A stretch of 53,310 bases of DNA from NCBI GenBank assembly GCA_009924735.1, contig RFQZ01000017.1:1-53310 (forward strand), written 5' to 3'. The position numbers and the translations under genes were made by a program. Under the pieces are notes generated by a model that saw nothing but the letters and a program-made list of their open reading frames with translations, was not told the origin of the DNA and made no database searches. This document shows, piece by piece, positions 28,399-37,608 of this stretch. This DNA comes from Flavobacteriia bacterium. Its GTDB lineage: Bacteria; Bacteroidota; Bacteroidia; Flavobacteriales_D; Crocinitomicaceae. Positions within the stretch are counted from its first letter, which is position 1; every line of letters begins with the position of its first letter.

Positions 28399-29538
28399 AT
28401 GAAGCATTCCTTAATCCTTTTCTGCTTAACAGTTACCAGTTTCTTCTTCGCGCAAAACGTAACTTTTACAGCGAGCAAACGCTTGGTCGTACCCGTATTA
28501 AACAATGAGGTAAAACCAGAAAACATCGTTGAACTCGTAAACACTTCTAAACTTACTTCGAAAGGAGCAAAAACATATACATGGACCGTAAACGGAAGCG
28601 TTGAACCAGGAAAAGGTTGGGACTTCGTCAAAGGAACCAATAAAAACGCTGAAAAAATTAAAATCACTTTCAATAAACTGGGTAATTATACCATTGGATT
28701 AAACATCGTTGAGAAAAATGGTGAAGAAGAAAATGAGTATTCTGCTGAAATGGAAGATTTGATCTCTGTTCGAAGCGTATTCCCTGAACTGGCTGCTTTA
28801 TATGCTCAAAAACCAAAACCCAACTATGTGAAATTGGTTGAAAAAGCCTCTGAGTATGTTGCAAAACCAAAGTTTGCAAATGACCCCACTCCAAATTTAT
28901 TTTTATCCAAAGGATTTTTAGGATTGGTAAAAACAGGCAATTCAGACCCTCGATTTGAGTCTGCTTTCGAGGATGCAGTTGCAAGTTTTGCTGCTGCAAA
29001 AGAATTAGACAAAAACGGCGTAATCTATGACGACGAACATCAAAAATACTTAAGCGAGTTAGAAACGTATTTGCTCACTGAAAACATTGAAGTTTTTGTA
29101 GACGAGGACAGTAAAAACGCTGATGCCATGGACCAACTTGCCGAAGCTGTTGATTTTTACAGTCAAGTGACTTTGGCACCCATCTCCAGTAAGTTTTTAG
29201 AAGCTTATTTGAAATTCAACATGAAGGACACAAAAGGTGCGAACTTAATTTTCACTACGGAAATCCCAAAATTGAAAAAGTATAAAAAACTAGACGAAGA
29301 AACTCCCTACGGAGAAAAATTTACCGATGAAAACGGAACAGAGTTCATTATGTCTACGGTTGATTTGAAAGTACTTAAAATGGGTGTGAAAAAAGTTGCC
29401 TTATTGATGAAGACAAGGGATGGTGGCAAACCATTTAAAGCATGTGAATTGCTAGAGGCCGTTGAACCATGGCTCATCGACGATAAAGATTTTGCAAGTT
29501 TCTATTCCACAGAGTTTAAAAGTTGTATGGAAAAGTGA
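28399..29538 (+). CDS. Secreted protein with PKD-like N-terminal domain, unknown function
   Basis: 379 residues with a signal peptide (1-19, SFFFAQ). Residues about 20-110 look like a PKD/Ig-type fold: VELVNTSKLTSKGAKTYTWT, then KIKITFNKLGNYTIGLNI. The rest is helical and acidic/lysine-rich (FESAFEDAVASFAAAKELDK, AMDQLAEAVDFYSQ), reminiscent of TPR-like repeats, with a final CELLEAVEPW and KSCMEK. No type IX sorting domain. It follows mutB by 50 bp with an imperfect -7 box (TAACTTCG), and ends at a strong terminator. Confidence 0.7.
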   Translation: MKHSLILFCLTVTSFFFAQNVTFTASKRLVVPVLNNEVKPENIVELVNTSKLTSKGAKTYTWTVNGSVEPGKGWDFVKGTNKNAEKIKITFNKLGNYTIGLNIVEKNGEEENEYSAEMEDLISVRSVFPELAALYAQKPKPNYVKLVEKASEYVAKPKFANDPTPNLFLSKGFLGLVKTGNSDPRFESAFEDAVASFAAAKELDKNGVIYDDEHQKYLSELETYLLTENIEVFVDEDSKNADAMDQLAEAVDFYSQVTLAPISSKFLEAYLKFNMKDTKGANLIFTTEIPKLKKYKKLDEETPYGEKFTDENGTEFIMSTVDLKVLKMGVKKVALLMKTRDGGKPFKACELLEAVEPWLIDDKDFASFYSTEFKSCMEK

Positions 29539-29562
29539 TTTCAACAATTACTTATGCATAAG

Positions 29563-29589
29563 AAAACCATCGATTACCGATGGTTTTTT
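29563..29589 (+). terminator. Rho-independent terminator after the secreted PKD-like protein
   Basis: Perfect 10-bp stem AAAACCATCG / CGATGGTTTT with a 5-base loop (ATTAC), followed by a T-run. It isolates the next gene, which has its own imperfect -7 box (TACTTTCG). Confidence 0.85.
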
Positions 29590-29611
29590 GCTTTTTACCT
29601 ACTTTCGTTTC

Positions 29612-29902
29612 ATGAAAATTCCTAGAATACTAAAAAACAAGTTTACCATCACAGGAATCATTTTCATGATTTACATGTTATTCTTAGACGACAGCGACAT
29701 TTTTACCATTGTAACCAACCTTAACAAGCGAAAGGCACTGGTTGCGCAGAACGTTGAAATGAAGCAAAAATTAACCGAAACCCGATCCATTTTGAAAGAC
29801 CTTTATAAAATTGATTATTTGGAATCTTACGCCAGAACGAATAAATTTTTCAAAAAACAAGACGAGGAAATATTTGTGATCATCCCAAAGAACATTCCTT
29901 AG
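29612..29902 (+). CDS. FtsB/DivIC-like septum formation initiator protein
   Basis: 96 residues from ATG 29612, after the terminator; the longer open frame back to 29462 lies in the preceding gene. A single membrane span near the N-terminus (FTITGIIFMIYMLFLD) is followed by a coiled coil (LNKRKALVAQNVEMKQKLTETRSILKDL) and the short conserved tail IDYLESYARTNKFFKK, the pattern of FtsB/DivIC family proteins. These sit in the division complex and help bring septal peptidoglycan synthases together. The last four bases (TTAG) are shared with the stop of the convergent SpoIID-domain gene. Confidence 0.87.
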   Translation: MKIPRILKNKFTITGIIFMIYMLFLDDSDIFTIVTNLNKRKALVAQNVEMKQKLTETRSILKDLYKIDYLESYARTNKFFKKQDEEIFVIIPKNIP

Positions 29903-31041
29903 TTTCGAATTTTCACTTGGTAACTGGGGAAGTAATACCCTAAAATCTGAAGATAAGAATATCCCAACTTTGACATTCGCATTGCGCCCTCTTGACACAA
30001 TCCTACACCGTGTCCGTATCCCCTTCCTTCCAAAACCACCTCATCTCCACTTTGATCAACGTTAAAGAATGACGATTTTAACCCAAAATGCTCTCGTATG
30101 TCACGCATAGGCATGCCATAACCCGGGTGTATTAGAAATGCGGTACGGCCATCGCTGGACCAATCATACAACCTGGTTTGACTTAAAGAATCATCAATTG
30201 GGTAATGATATTTACCCAATAGAAACTGCGTCCATTCGGACTTCGTGATTTTTTTTGTCCACTTTGCTTGTTGTGAATAAATACAAAAGGTATCCTTAAA
30301 GGATTCCAATCCCGGAATTTCTTCATTCCAAACCTGAATTGGATTGCAAGTTTGTCCACCGCAATTTGCGCTGAAAAATGTGGGAGCCAACAAAGTGTCG
30401 TTGAGGGTTAAAATGATGTTTTTTGTCAACGCAACTGCAGAATCAATTAGGTTACTTCCATTCCGTTTATGCAAATATGCTTGACAATGTACTTGATTAC
30501 AGAGGTTATACCCATCCTTTGCATGCTTATTCCATGCCTTTAAGGCAAAGGTTCGGCTGATGATCGATTGAACCTTGTAGTATTCAAGTTTTTGCGCCGT
30601 ACCAGACTCCGATTCCACAACACCTTCCAAATAGGTGTCGAGGTTAATGGCGTTCACGATTTTAAGGTAGTTACCGGCATTGGAAACCTCAAAGTCACCT
30701 TCAAAAGCCCTCGACTTAAGTACCGGTGAAATCCCTGTAAACTCAATGGATTTATTATATTCAGTGGCCACCAATTGAATCCTTTCGTAACCAGAGTAAC
30801 GCTGACCTTGAAAAATCACTTCCACTTTTTTTGAGGGCAAAGCAATCGCTTCAAAGAATCCAAAATGATCAATCGTTCCTATGTAGGTGGAATCGCCAAT
30901 AAGATGGTAAGAAGTGGTTGCATTCGCAAATTTGACACGTTTCAACTTATTGTTGGGAAACATCCCCACATGAATATCCTGTGAAAAAGAATGAAAAGCG
31001 AAACAAAAAAACCAGGTAATGACAAATAAGTAGCGGAACAT
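29899..31041 (-). CDS. SpoIID/LytB domain protein
   Basis: 380 residues with a signal peptide (1-20). The SpoIID/LytB domain is clear: LDTYLEGVVESESG, YYKVQSIISRTFALKAWNKH, CNQVHCQAYLH, TFFSANCGGQTCNPIQVW and the C-terminal GRGYGHGVGLCQEGAMRMS. In Bacillus, SpoIID is a lytic transglycosylase acting on denuded glycan strands; Bacteroidota homologues are presumed periplasmic cell-wall enzymes without any link to sporulation. It is the fourth gene of the surE-membrane protein-lpxB operon (8-base gap after lpxB), which agrees with an envelope function. Confidence 0.9.
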   Translation of the reverse strand: MFRYLFVITWFFCFAFHSFSQDIHVGMFPNNKLKRVKFANATTSYHLIGDSTYIGTIDHFGFFEAIALPSKKVEVIFQGQRYSGYERIQLVATEYNKSIEFTGISPVLKSRAFEGDFEVSNAGNYLKIVNAINLDTYLEGVVESESGTAQKLEYYKVQSIISRTFALKAWNKHAKDGYNLCNQVHCQAYLHKRNGSNLIDSAVALTKNIILTLNDTLLAPTFFSANCGGQTCNPIQVWNEEIPGLESFKDTFCIYSQQAKWTKKITKSEWTQFLLGKYHYPIDDSLSQTRLYDWSSDGRTAFLIHPGYGMPMRDIREHFGLKSSFFNVDQSGDEVVLEGRGYGHGVGLCQEGAMRMSKLGYSYLQILGYYFPSYQVKIRN

Positions 31042-31049
31042 AGGAACCT

Positions 31050-32165
31050 TTACTGATGGCCGGAATAAAAGGTTTCAATCATTTTGGAAGCAATCCGTTT
31101 ACTTGCCCCAGAATTTCCCAATGCAGAAATGAGCGCTTTGTAACCAGACGCTACTTTTTCACGTCCCATTTCACCCCGCTTCAAAGCATTCAGTTCAAAT
31201 GCCATCCGAGATTCATTGCATTCCTCTTGAATAAGTTCACATACCAATGCTTGATTCATAATTAAGTTCACCAGCGAAATGTATTTTACTTTGATTAATC
31301 TTTTTGCAATTTGGTAGGAAAAGTTACTGCTTTTGTAACAAACTACTTGTGGCACTTCAAACAATGCTGTCTCTAGGGTAGCGGTGCCGCTCGTAACCAA
31401 AGCCAACTCCGATATGTTTAAGATGTCGTAGGTTTTATGATAGATAAATGCTATGCTTTCGTCTTGAAATTTCTCAAAGAATTCGAGGTCAATTTGACTC
31501 GAACATGCCACGACAATCTGGTATTCAGGAAAATGCTGTGCAGCTGCAAGCATCACAGGCAGTTTTCGCTTTACTTCTTGCATTCTGCTTCCGGGCAAAA
31601 TGGCCAATACGGGTTTGTCAAATTGCAAAGGGGTGCGATTTTGAGACCTGAAGTTCACGATTTCATCCAACAGCGGGTGGCCTTCGTAATGCACCAACAT
31701 GCCGTGTTTGGCATAAAACTCAGATTCAAAAGGGAGTATACAAAACATGTGGTCTACACATTCCTTAATCTTTTTCACCCTTCCCTCCTTCCACGCCCAA
31801 ATCTGTGGTGAGATGTAATAAATAACTTTGATATGGTTCGCTTTTGCCCATTTGGCAATCCGTAAATTAAATCCAGGAAAATCAACCAATACGACCGCAT
31901 CGGCTCGAAATTCGGTTATTTGTTGCTTACACAACTTGATGTTTCTTAGGATGGTCCGAAGGTTCATGATTACTTCGAGAAATCCCATAAAGGAGAGTGT
32001 TTTGATGTCTTTCAAGATTGGGACGCCCAAGGCTTCTAACTTGTTTCCACCCCATGCACAGAATTCAAAATCGTTGTTTTGCGCGCGCCACTGAGTTACG
32101 AGGTTGGCGGCATGTAAATCCCCAGAAGCTTCTCCACAAATAATAAAAACCCTTTTCGGTTCCAT
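31050..32165 (-). CDS. lpxB: Lipid-A-disaccharide synthase
   Basis: 371 residues. Diagnostic motifs: FIICGEASGDLHAANLV, LSFMGFLEVI, VVLVDFPGFNLRIAKWAK, YYISPQIWAWKEGRVKKI, LPFESEFYAKHG, LAILPGSRMQEVKRKLP and TSGTATLETALFEVPQVVCYK. It condenses UDP-2,3-diacylglucosamine with lipid X to make the lipid A disaccharide at the inner membrane. The ATG overlaps the stop of the 98-residue membrane protein by one base (TAATG). Confidence 0.97.
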   Translation of the reverse strand: MEPKRVFIICGEASGDLHAANLVTQWRAQNNDFEFCAWGGNKLEALGVPILKDIKTLSFMGFLEVIMNLRTILRNIKLCKQQITEFRADAVVLVDFPGFNLRIAKWAKANHIKVIYYISPQIWAWKEGRVKKIKECVDHMFCILPFESEFYAKHGMLVHYEGHPLLDEIVNFRSQNRTPLQFDKPVLAILPGSRMQEVKRKLPVMLAAAQHFPEYQIVVACSSQIDLEFFEKFQDESIAFIYHKTYDILNISELALVTSGTATLETALFEVPQVVCYKSSNFSYQIAKRLIKVKYISLVNLIMNQALVCELIQEECNESRMAFELNALKRGEMGREKVASGYKALISALGNSGASKRIASKMIETFYSGHQ

Positions 32166-32461
32166 TAAAAAATATTCACGTAAATGGCATAAGGCACCAT
32201 CGATAAGGTTGCTAAAATAATACCCCTCGTTACTTCATATTGCTCACGGTTGAGGAAAAAATAAAACCAGAATAGGTTGGGAATGAAGGACAAAGAAAGG
32301 TATTTACTGGTGTACCTCGCATCTGTGATGAACTGTTCCCAGAAAAATTCAAAATCATATGAAAAAGACAACGCCATAATCCACAATACCAATGGCAAAC
32401 AAACTGCGGGGGTTAAAATACCGATTACGAAGCCTAAAAAATGTTCTTTCGTCAATGTCAT
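32165..32461 (-). CDS. Small membrane protein between surE and lpxB
   Basis: 98 residues from ATG 32461 (overlapping the surE stop as ATGA); the TTG reading at 32470 is less likely. Three hydrophobic spans are visible: GFVIGILTPAVCLPLVLWIM, YLSLSFIPNLFWFYFFL and GIILATLSMVPYAIYV. No enzyme motif. The overlaps on both sides (ATGA with surE, TAATG with lpxB) suggest a role tied to outer-membrane or lipid A assembly. I do not recognise a named family. Confidence 0.75.
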   Translation of the reverse strand: MTLTKEHFLGFVIGILTPAVCLPLVLWIMALSFSYDFEFFWEQFITDARYTSKYLSLSFIPNLFWFYFFLNREQYEVTRGIILATLSMVPYAIYVNIF

Positions 32462-33228
32462 AAATTCCAAGATTTAATTTGTTCCAAAGCATTGTAATTT
32501 GTAAGGTCAAAATGGGTAGGAACAATGCTAATGTATCCATCCTGTAACGCATGTAAGTCTGAATTGGGTACAGGGTTTACCTCATCAAACGCGCCCGTCA
32601 ACCAAAAATAAGGCCTTCCAAACTGATCTTCCCTGCGGTCAAAGCGATCCGCCCAAAAAGCATGTGCCTGAACGCAAACTTTTACCCCTTTGATGTTGTG
32701 TTTAAGCCCATCAGGGATGTTTACATTTAAGCAGGTATTCTTCGGAAGTCCCTCTTGGAGAACCTTTTCAATGATGTTTTTAATGAAAGGAAAACCATGT
32801 GAAAAATCTGCTTCAGGATCAAAATTCGAAAGAGAAAATCCAATGGATGGCAAACCTTCCATAGCCCCTTCTATCGCAGCCGACATCGTGCCAGAGTAAA
32901 GTACATTGGTCGAAGAATTCTCACCATGATTGATGCCTGATAAGACAACATCCGGTTTCCGTTTAAGGATTTCATAAATGGCAATTTTCACACAATCCAC
33001 TGGGGTACCTGAACAAGAATAGGCCTCAACGCCAGGGAAAATATCTATTTTGTTGATTCGGATTGGGTCACTCAAGGTAATGGCATGTCCCATCCCTGAT
33101 TGCGGTTTGTCTGGAGCCACGACGATTACCCTACCCAACTGTTTTGCTACCGAAACCAAAGCGTGAATGCCTTTGGCGTTTACACTGTCGTCGTTCGTTA
33201 CAAGTATTAATTTCTCTTCATTTGCCAT
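32458..33228 (-). CDS. surE: 5'/3'-nucleotidase SurE
   Basis: 256 residues from ATG 33228. The open frame extends to 33246, but a perfect TATTTTTG promoter box (33234-33241) lies there and would be inside the longer product. The N-terminal LVTNDDSVNAKGIHALV holds the metal-binding DD pair, followed by VVAPDKPQSGMGHAITL, CSGTPVDCVKIA, VLSGINHGENSSTNVLYSGT and SIGFSLS, all SurE landmarks. It dephosphorylates nucleoside 5'/3'-monophosphates and polyphosphate. It heads the surE-membrane protein-lpxB-SpoIID operon. Confidence 0.96.
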   Translation of the reverse strand: MANEEKLILVTNDDSVNAKGIHALVSVAKQLGRVIVVAPDKPQSGMGHAITLSDPIRINKIDIFPGVEAYSCSGTPVDCVKIAIYEILKRKPDVVLSGINHGENSSTNVLYSGTMSAAIEGAMEGLPSIGFSLSNFDPEADFSHGFPFIKNIIEKVLQEGLPKNTCLNVNIPDGLKHNIKGVKVCVQAHAFWADRFDRREDQFGRPYFWLTGAFDEVNPVPNSDLHALQDGYISIVPTHFDLTNYNALEQIKSWNL

Positions 33229-33233
33229 TGGAA

Positions 33234-33241
33234 CAAAAATA
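33234..33241 (-). promoter_or_regulatory. Putative -7 promoter element TATTTTTG for surE operon
   Basis: Exact TAnnTTTG match on the minus strand, separated from the surE ATG (33228) by only five bases (TTCCA). Transcription would start at or within a base or two of the ATG, predicting a leaderless mRNA. Confidence 0.55.
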
Positions 33242-33263
33242 ATCATATTTGGGTGTCCTTCAT

Positions 33264-33271
33264 TACTTTTG
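33264..33271 (+). promoter_or_regulatory. Putative -7 promoter element TACTTTTG for NlpC/P60 gene
   Basis: Exact TAnnTTTG match, 17 bases before the ATG at 33289 and 22 bp from the opposite-facing surE box. It lies within the 12-codon upstream extension from GTG 33253, arguing against that start. Confidence 0.55.
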
Positions 33272-33288
33272 TGGATAAAGAAATCGCA

Positions 33289-34056
33289 ATGAAATTGTTA
33301 CAGCCCCATCAAACTTTAGCTTTTTGTCACGCACCTGTGTGCGCCATGCGCAAGGAAACCACCGACCAATCAGAGATGATTTCACAACTTACCTTTGGGG
33401 AAACCGTCAGCGTCTTAGGCCAAGAATCGCATTGGATTCACGTTCAAAGTTTTACCGATGGCTATGTTGGATTTGTTGACCGAAGGCATTTAATCGGATT
33501 AACGCAAAAAGAAATTCAAAAGTGGCACGATGAACGCGTTGTTTCAACCGCTTTTCTCACGAAACTTTCAACGTCTTGGGGCATTGAAAACATACCTTCC
33601 GGTTCGTATATTACCGATTCACGGGAATTTGCAATTGGAAACCATTCATTCCAACAGTCGTCCATTTTTCCACATAAACAAGGATTGGAACTCGCTTATG
33701 AACTTGTGAATGTTCCTTATTTGTGGGGAGGAAAAACATCATTCGGCATGGATTGTTCGGGACTGACACAACTGTTTTATCATTCGCTTGGATATAAACT
33801 TCCACGCGATTCCGCAGACCAAATGGATGCCGGGACCAATATCTCATGGGAGGATCGAAGGGAAGGTGACCTGGTTTTTTTCCAAAATGCGTTGGGAAAA
33901 ATCATTCATGTGGGCATTTTTTTAAAGGATGATAAAATTCTTCATGCTTCCGGAAGGGTGAGAATCGACGCACTTGTTGAAAAAAACATTTGGAATGAGG
34001 AACTCAGCGAAATCACCCATACCTTCCATTCTGTTCAACGTTACCTTACTTTCTGA
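33289..34056 (+). CDS. NlpC/P60 (C40) family peptidase with SH3-like domain
   Basis: 255 residues from ATG 33289. An SH3b-like N-terminal region (about 15-70: ISQLTFGETVSVLGQ, WIHVQSFTDGYVGFV) precedes a linker and the papain-like domain with YLWGGKTSFGMDCSGLTQ (C156), REGDLVFF, IIHVGIFL (H207) and ILHASG (H219). These peptidases cleave gamma-D-Glu-diamino acid bonds in peptidoglycan stem peptides. There is no obvious signal peptide, so it may act on recycled muropeptides in the cytoplasm, as YkfC-type enzymes do. Divergent from surE; epimerase follows after 33 bp. Confidence 0.92.
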   Translation: MKLLQPHQTLAFCHAPVCAMRKETTDQSEMISQLTFGETVSVLGQESHWIHVQSFTDGYVGFVDRRHLIGLTQKEIQKWHDERVVSTAFLTKLSTSWGIENIPSGSYITDSREFAIGNHSFQQSSIFPHKQGLELAYELVNVPYLWGGKTSFGMDCSGLTQLFYHSLGYKLPRDSADQMDAGTNISWEDRREGDLVFFQNALGKIIHVGIFLKDDKILHASGRVRIDALVEKNIWNEELSEITHTFHSVQRYLTF

Positions 34057-34089
34057 GGAAAATTTAAGATATTTGTAAAAATTCATTTC

Positions 34090-35013
34090 ATGCGAGTATT
34101 GGTCACGGGAGGTGCAGGTTTCATTGGCAGTCATTTGGTTGAACGTTTGGTCAAGGATGGCTATGACGTGGTCGTTCTCGACAATTTACTGAATGGTAAT
34201 AAAATTCCAGCATTTCTTCAAAGCAACATAACCTTCATCGAAGGGGACGTCCGAAACCGGGATTTGGTAATGGAATGTGCTAAAGGCGTTTCGGTTGTGT
34301 ACCATTTTGCAGCCGTTTTAGGCGTTGATGTCGTTGCGGATCATCCTGTTGAAACCATGGACGTAGAAGTCATCGGTACAAGAAACGTAATTGAAGCGGT
34401 GCACACGCATCAAGTTAAGCAATTGTTTTATGCTTCCACGAGTGGTATTTACAGCCACAGCGCAATTGTTCAAACGGCATTGACCGAAGATGTCTTGGTA
34501 GACCCAAGAACCTCTTACGCCATGGCAAAAAGGTATAATGAAATTTTTCTGGCCAGTCATTTTGAAGAAAAGGGAGTAAATACCATCGCCTTAAGGTTTT
34601 TCAATGTGTATGGGGGAAATCAAGACAACCGAATGGTCATTCCAAGGTTTTTTGAACAAGCAATGTCCAACCAACCCATTACGGTTTTCGGAAATGGAAA
34701 CCAGACCCGGGATTTCACCTACATTGATGATGTAATTGAAGCCTGCATTCGTTTGATGAAAATTGATGGGTTTCACATTGTAAACATTGCCAACGAAACG
34801 GAGTGGACAGTGAATGAATTGGCTCAACAAATTGTGGCATTAACGGATTCAAAATCTGAAATAAAATACATCGATGCCCCTAAAAAAAGATACGATTATG
34901 AAGTAGAGCGTAGAATTGGTAATTCTGAAAAACTATTCAAACTCATAGACTTCAAACCACAGACTACGCTGAAATCAGGTCTTAATGAAATCAACAAAAT
35001 AATCCATGCATAA
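34090..35013 (+). CDS. NAD-dependent epimerase/dehydratase (extended SDR)
   Basis: 307 residues. Rossmann start [18 protein letters not shown]-loop [20 protein letters not shown] and the catalytic SYAMAKRYN (Y143, K147). The C-terminal [18 protein letters not shown] is typical of nucleotide-sugar epimerases such as UDP-glucose 4-epimerase and dTDP-glucose dehydratase. It probably interconverts NDP-sugars for surface polysaccharide; the exact substrate is not set by these motifs. It precedes glyA and overlaps its possible upstream start. Confidence 0.88.
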   Translation: MRVLVTGGAGFIGSHLVERLVKDGYDVVVLDNLLNGNKIPAFLQSNITFIEGDVRNRDLVMECAKGVSVVYHFAAVLGVDVVADHPVETMDVEVIGTRNVIEAVHTHQVKQLFYASTSGIYSHSAIVQTALTEDVLVDPRTSYAMAKRYNEIFLASHFEEKGVNTIALRFFNVYGGNQDNRMVIPRFFEQAMSNQPITVFGNGNQTRDFTYIDDVIEACIRLMKIDGFHIVNIANETEWTVNELAQQIVALTDSKSEIKYIDAPKKRYDYEVERRIGNSEKLFKLIDFKPQTTLKSGLNEINKIIHA

Positions 35014-35014
35014 C

Positions 35015-36289
35015 ATGAAAAATGACCAAGTACTTTTTGATTTAATCAACGAAGAAAAACACCGTCAAACTTTTGGAATCGAATTGATTGCCTCTGAAAA
35101 CTACGTTAGCAATGAGGTTATGGAAGCAATGGGAAGTATTCTCACCAACAAATACGCTGAAGGATTGCCAGGAAAAAGATATTACGGAGGTTGCGAAGTC
35201 GTAGATAAAATTGAACAATTAGCCATTGACAGACTTTGCAAAGTATTTGGAGCTACGTGGGCAAATGTACAACCCCACTCTGGAGCCCAAGCGAATGCAG
35301 CTGTGTTTCTTGCGTGCCTAAAACCCGGTGATAAAATCCTTGGATTCAACCTTTCCCATGGTGGACATCTCACGCATGGTTCTCCTGTGAATTTCTCCGG
35401 GAAGTTATACCAACCTTTCTTCTATGGAGTGCTTGAGCACTCTGGTTTGATTGATTATGACGCAATGGAGGCAACCGCCTTGAAAGAAAAGCCGAAAATG
35501 ATCATTTGTGGTGCAAGTGCCTACACCCGTGATTGGGATTACCAAAGAATTAGAAACATAGCTGACCAAATTGGCGCATTGGTGTTGGCAGACATCTCCC
35601 ATCCTGCAGGATTAATCGCCACAAAATTGCTAAACGATCCCTTGGAACATTGCCACATCATTACAACGACTACACATAAAACCCTTCGGGGACCAAGGGG
35701 TGGGGTGATCATGTTGCGAAACAATTTCGAGAATCCTTTTGGCTTACGTTGGAACAATGGAAATTTAAAATCCATGACTGCATTGTTAGATGCCGCTGTA
35801 TTCCCAGGCATTCAAGGAGGACCTTTGGAACATGTCATCGCAGCGAAAGCCGTTGCATTTGGGGAGGCACTAAAACCTGAATTCACTACCTACATGAAAC
35901 AAGTGAAAGAAAATGCCCGTGTAATGGCCAATGAATTCATGAAACTTGGATACAACATTGTTTCTGGAGGCACGGATAACCATAGCATGTTGATTGATTT
36001 ACGGAACAAAGGAATCACGGGGAAAGATGCAGAAAATGCCTTGGTAAAAGCAGACATCACGGTTAATAAAAACATGGTCCCTTACGATACCGAATCTCCT
36101 TTTGTAACCTCAGGTATTCGAATTGGTACGCCTGCCATTACTTCAAGGGGGGTAAAAGAAAATGAAATCCTTACGATGGTTGCGCTGATTGACCGGGCGC
36201 TGATGGCAAAAAGCAAGGAGGAGGAAATTTCAGAAATCCGCACTACTGTAAATGCCCTGATGTCTGAAAAGCCTTTATTTACTTGGTAA
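35015..36289 (+). CDS. glyA: Serine hydroxymethyltransferase
   Basis: 424 residues from ATG 35015, one base after the epimerase stop; an ATG three codons upstream (35006) overlaps that gene. The motifs are complete: [55 protein letters not shown] and the PLP lysine in [11 protein letters not shown] (K222), and [12 protein letters not shown]. It converts serine to glycine while charging tetrahydrofolate. It ends 5 bp before a convergent gene. Confidence 0.97.
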   Translation: MKNDQVLFDLINEEKHRQTFGIELIASENYVSNEVMEAMGSILTNKYAEGLPGKRYYGGCEVVDKIEQLAIDRLCKVFGATWANVQPHSGAQANAAVFLACLKPGDKILGFNLSHGGHLTHGSPVNFSGKLYQPFFYGVLEHSGLIDYDAMEATALKEKPKMIICGASAYTRDWDYQRIRNIADQIGALVLADISHPAGLIATKLLNDPLEHCHIITTTTHKTLRGPRGGVIMLRNNFENPFGLRWNNGNLKSMTALLDAAVFPGIQGGPLEHVIAAKAVAFGEALKPEFTTYMKQVKENARVMANEFMKLGYNIVSGGTDNHSMLIDLRNKGITGKDAENALVKADITVNKNMVPYDTESPFVTSGIRIGTPAITSRGVKENEILTMVALIDRALMAKSKEEEISEIRTTVNALMSEKPLFTW

Positions 36290-36294
36290 GCGTC

Positions 36295-37554
36295 CTAAGA
36301 CTTTGAAGGCAAGGGCTTAAACCCATGTTTTACGATGGACACACTCTCTTTTCCAATTCCAATGATGGAAACAATGTTCAATGGGAATTCCAACAGTACG
36401 TGTGTGAAGCTCAAGAAAAACAATACGCTGAGTCCTAGGCTGTAATCGTATATGTAGAATCCACAAGCGGCCAACCATAAGACGATTACCAAAATAAAAC
36501 GCACTTTAGAAACCTTGTGCCATCGAATCACTTCTGTTTTACTGAACCAATTCAAATAGTGGTAGAGGTATGCAAACGCAATGAAACGCATCAACATTAT
36601 ACCTGTGGTCGAATTAAAAATCAGGTTCCAGAACACATTCTTTTTATACCCTGCAATTTTACTAACCTCGAGTTCCTTCATGTAATAAGGATTCTGGGTA
36701 TCACGAATTAAAAATGGTTTATTCATCATCGTTTTCACAGAATCTTTAAAAGCCTTTTTTTGAATGGGAGTAGCATTTGCATCTTTACTGAGCACGTCAT
36801 TGATGTACATTTTATTGGTGTAAATGGGCTGTTCACCTATGTTAAAATGGTCCATGATGCTTGCATTGGTATTGAAAAACCCATTTCCTTTAGCGTAGTA
36901 AGCATCCTCCCCATATTTTGTCAAATGTGTATTTTTCGTGTCGACGGGAAGGTAAAACACCAATAGGATGGGAAATACCACAAAACCAACCATTTGCCAA
37001 AGTCCTGATTTACTTCTTGCCTTAAGCGCCCCAAAGAGCATGAACAAACCTGTGAAAACATACACATGGATGAGGGTTGGAACCAAGGACGTAAGGGCAA
37101 AAACAGTGGTACTCGCTTGGTTTTCAGTTGCATTTTCAGGGCTTAACCAACCGTTGATGAAAACATAAATCAATAAGATCGAAACGATTTTTACAAAGAG
37201 GTTTTTCACCAAAGCAAAAAGAATCGAAGAAATCAATGCAAAAACCAGCAATTTGTCAAACAAGTTCATTTCAACAAACTTCGTATACATTTCAGATTCA
37301 TAACCAAAATCCGCAGAGAAGGCAGCGAAGGACAAGGCAATGCCAATGATCAGTAGCACCAAAAAGTCATACTTACCTTTGGCAAAATAATTTCGGTCGT
37401 GCAACCAACTTATTTCCGTAAGGTAATGTAAGGGTCCTAAAAAAGCATAGGCAAAAAGGAAGGTTTCAAAGGGCATCACAAAAGCGAGAATTGCTGTGAT
37501 GAACATTAAACCAAGGTTCAAATAACTTATCTTATCCTCTTTTAAAAGCTTCAT
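36295..37554 (-). CDS. Polytopic membrane protein with membrane-facing histidines, unknown family
   Basis: 419 residues, about nine to ten membrane spans. Conserved-looking histidines sit next to or within spans: H43 and H52 in GPLHYLTEISWLHDRNYF, H332 in AFAYLYHYLNWF, H346 in IRWHKVS and H385 in FTHVLLEFPLN. A soluble loop of about 100 residues (roughly 225-325) lies in the middle. I do not recognise the family; the histidine spacing hints at metal binding, as in membrane oxygenases or carotenoid-cleaving Brp/Blh-type proteins, but no published motif is matched. A TATTTTTG promoter box lies 14 bases before the ATG. Confidence 0.8.
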   Translation of the reverse strand: MKLLKEDKISYLNLGLMFITAILAFVMPFETFLFAYAFLGPLHYLTEISWLHDRNYFAKGKYDFLVLLIIGIALSFAAFSADFGYESEMYTKFVEMNLFDKLLVFALISSILFALVKNLFVKIVSILLIYVFINGWLSPENATENQASTTVFALTSLVPTLIHVYVFTGLFMLFGALKARSKSGLWQMVGFVVFPILLVFYLPVDTKNTHLTKYGEDAYYAKGNGFFNTNASIMDHFNIGEQPIYTNKMYINDVLSKDANATPIQKKAFKDSVKTMMNKPFLIRDTQNPYYMKELEVSKIAGYKKNVFWNLIFNSTTGIMLMRFIAFAYLYHYLNWFSKTEVIRWHKVSKVRFILVIVLWLAACGFYIYDYSLGLSVLFFLSFTHVLLEFPLNIVSIIGIGKESVSIVKHGFKPLPSKS

Positions 37555-37568
37555 ATCGTGAATTTCTT

Positions 37569-37576
37569 CAAAAATA
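37569..37576 (-). promoter_or_regulatory. Putative -7 promoter element TATTTTTG for the polytopic membrane protein
   Basis: Exact TAnnTTTG match, 14 bases before the ATG at 37554, in the 54-bp gap after the von Willebrand A gene. It suggests the two genes can be transcribed separately. Confidence 0.45.
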
Positions 37577-37608
37577 TGAAAATATCCAGTCGTTTAAGCA
37601 GAAAAACA

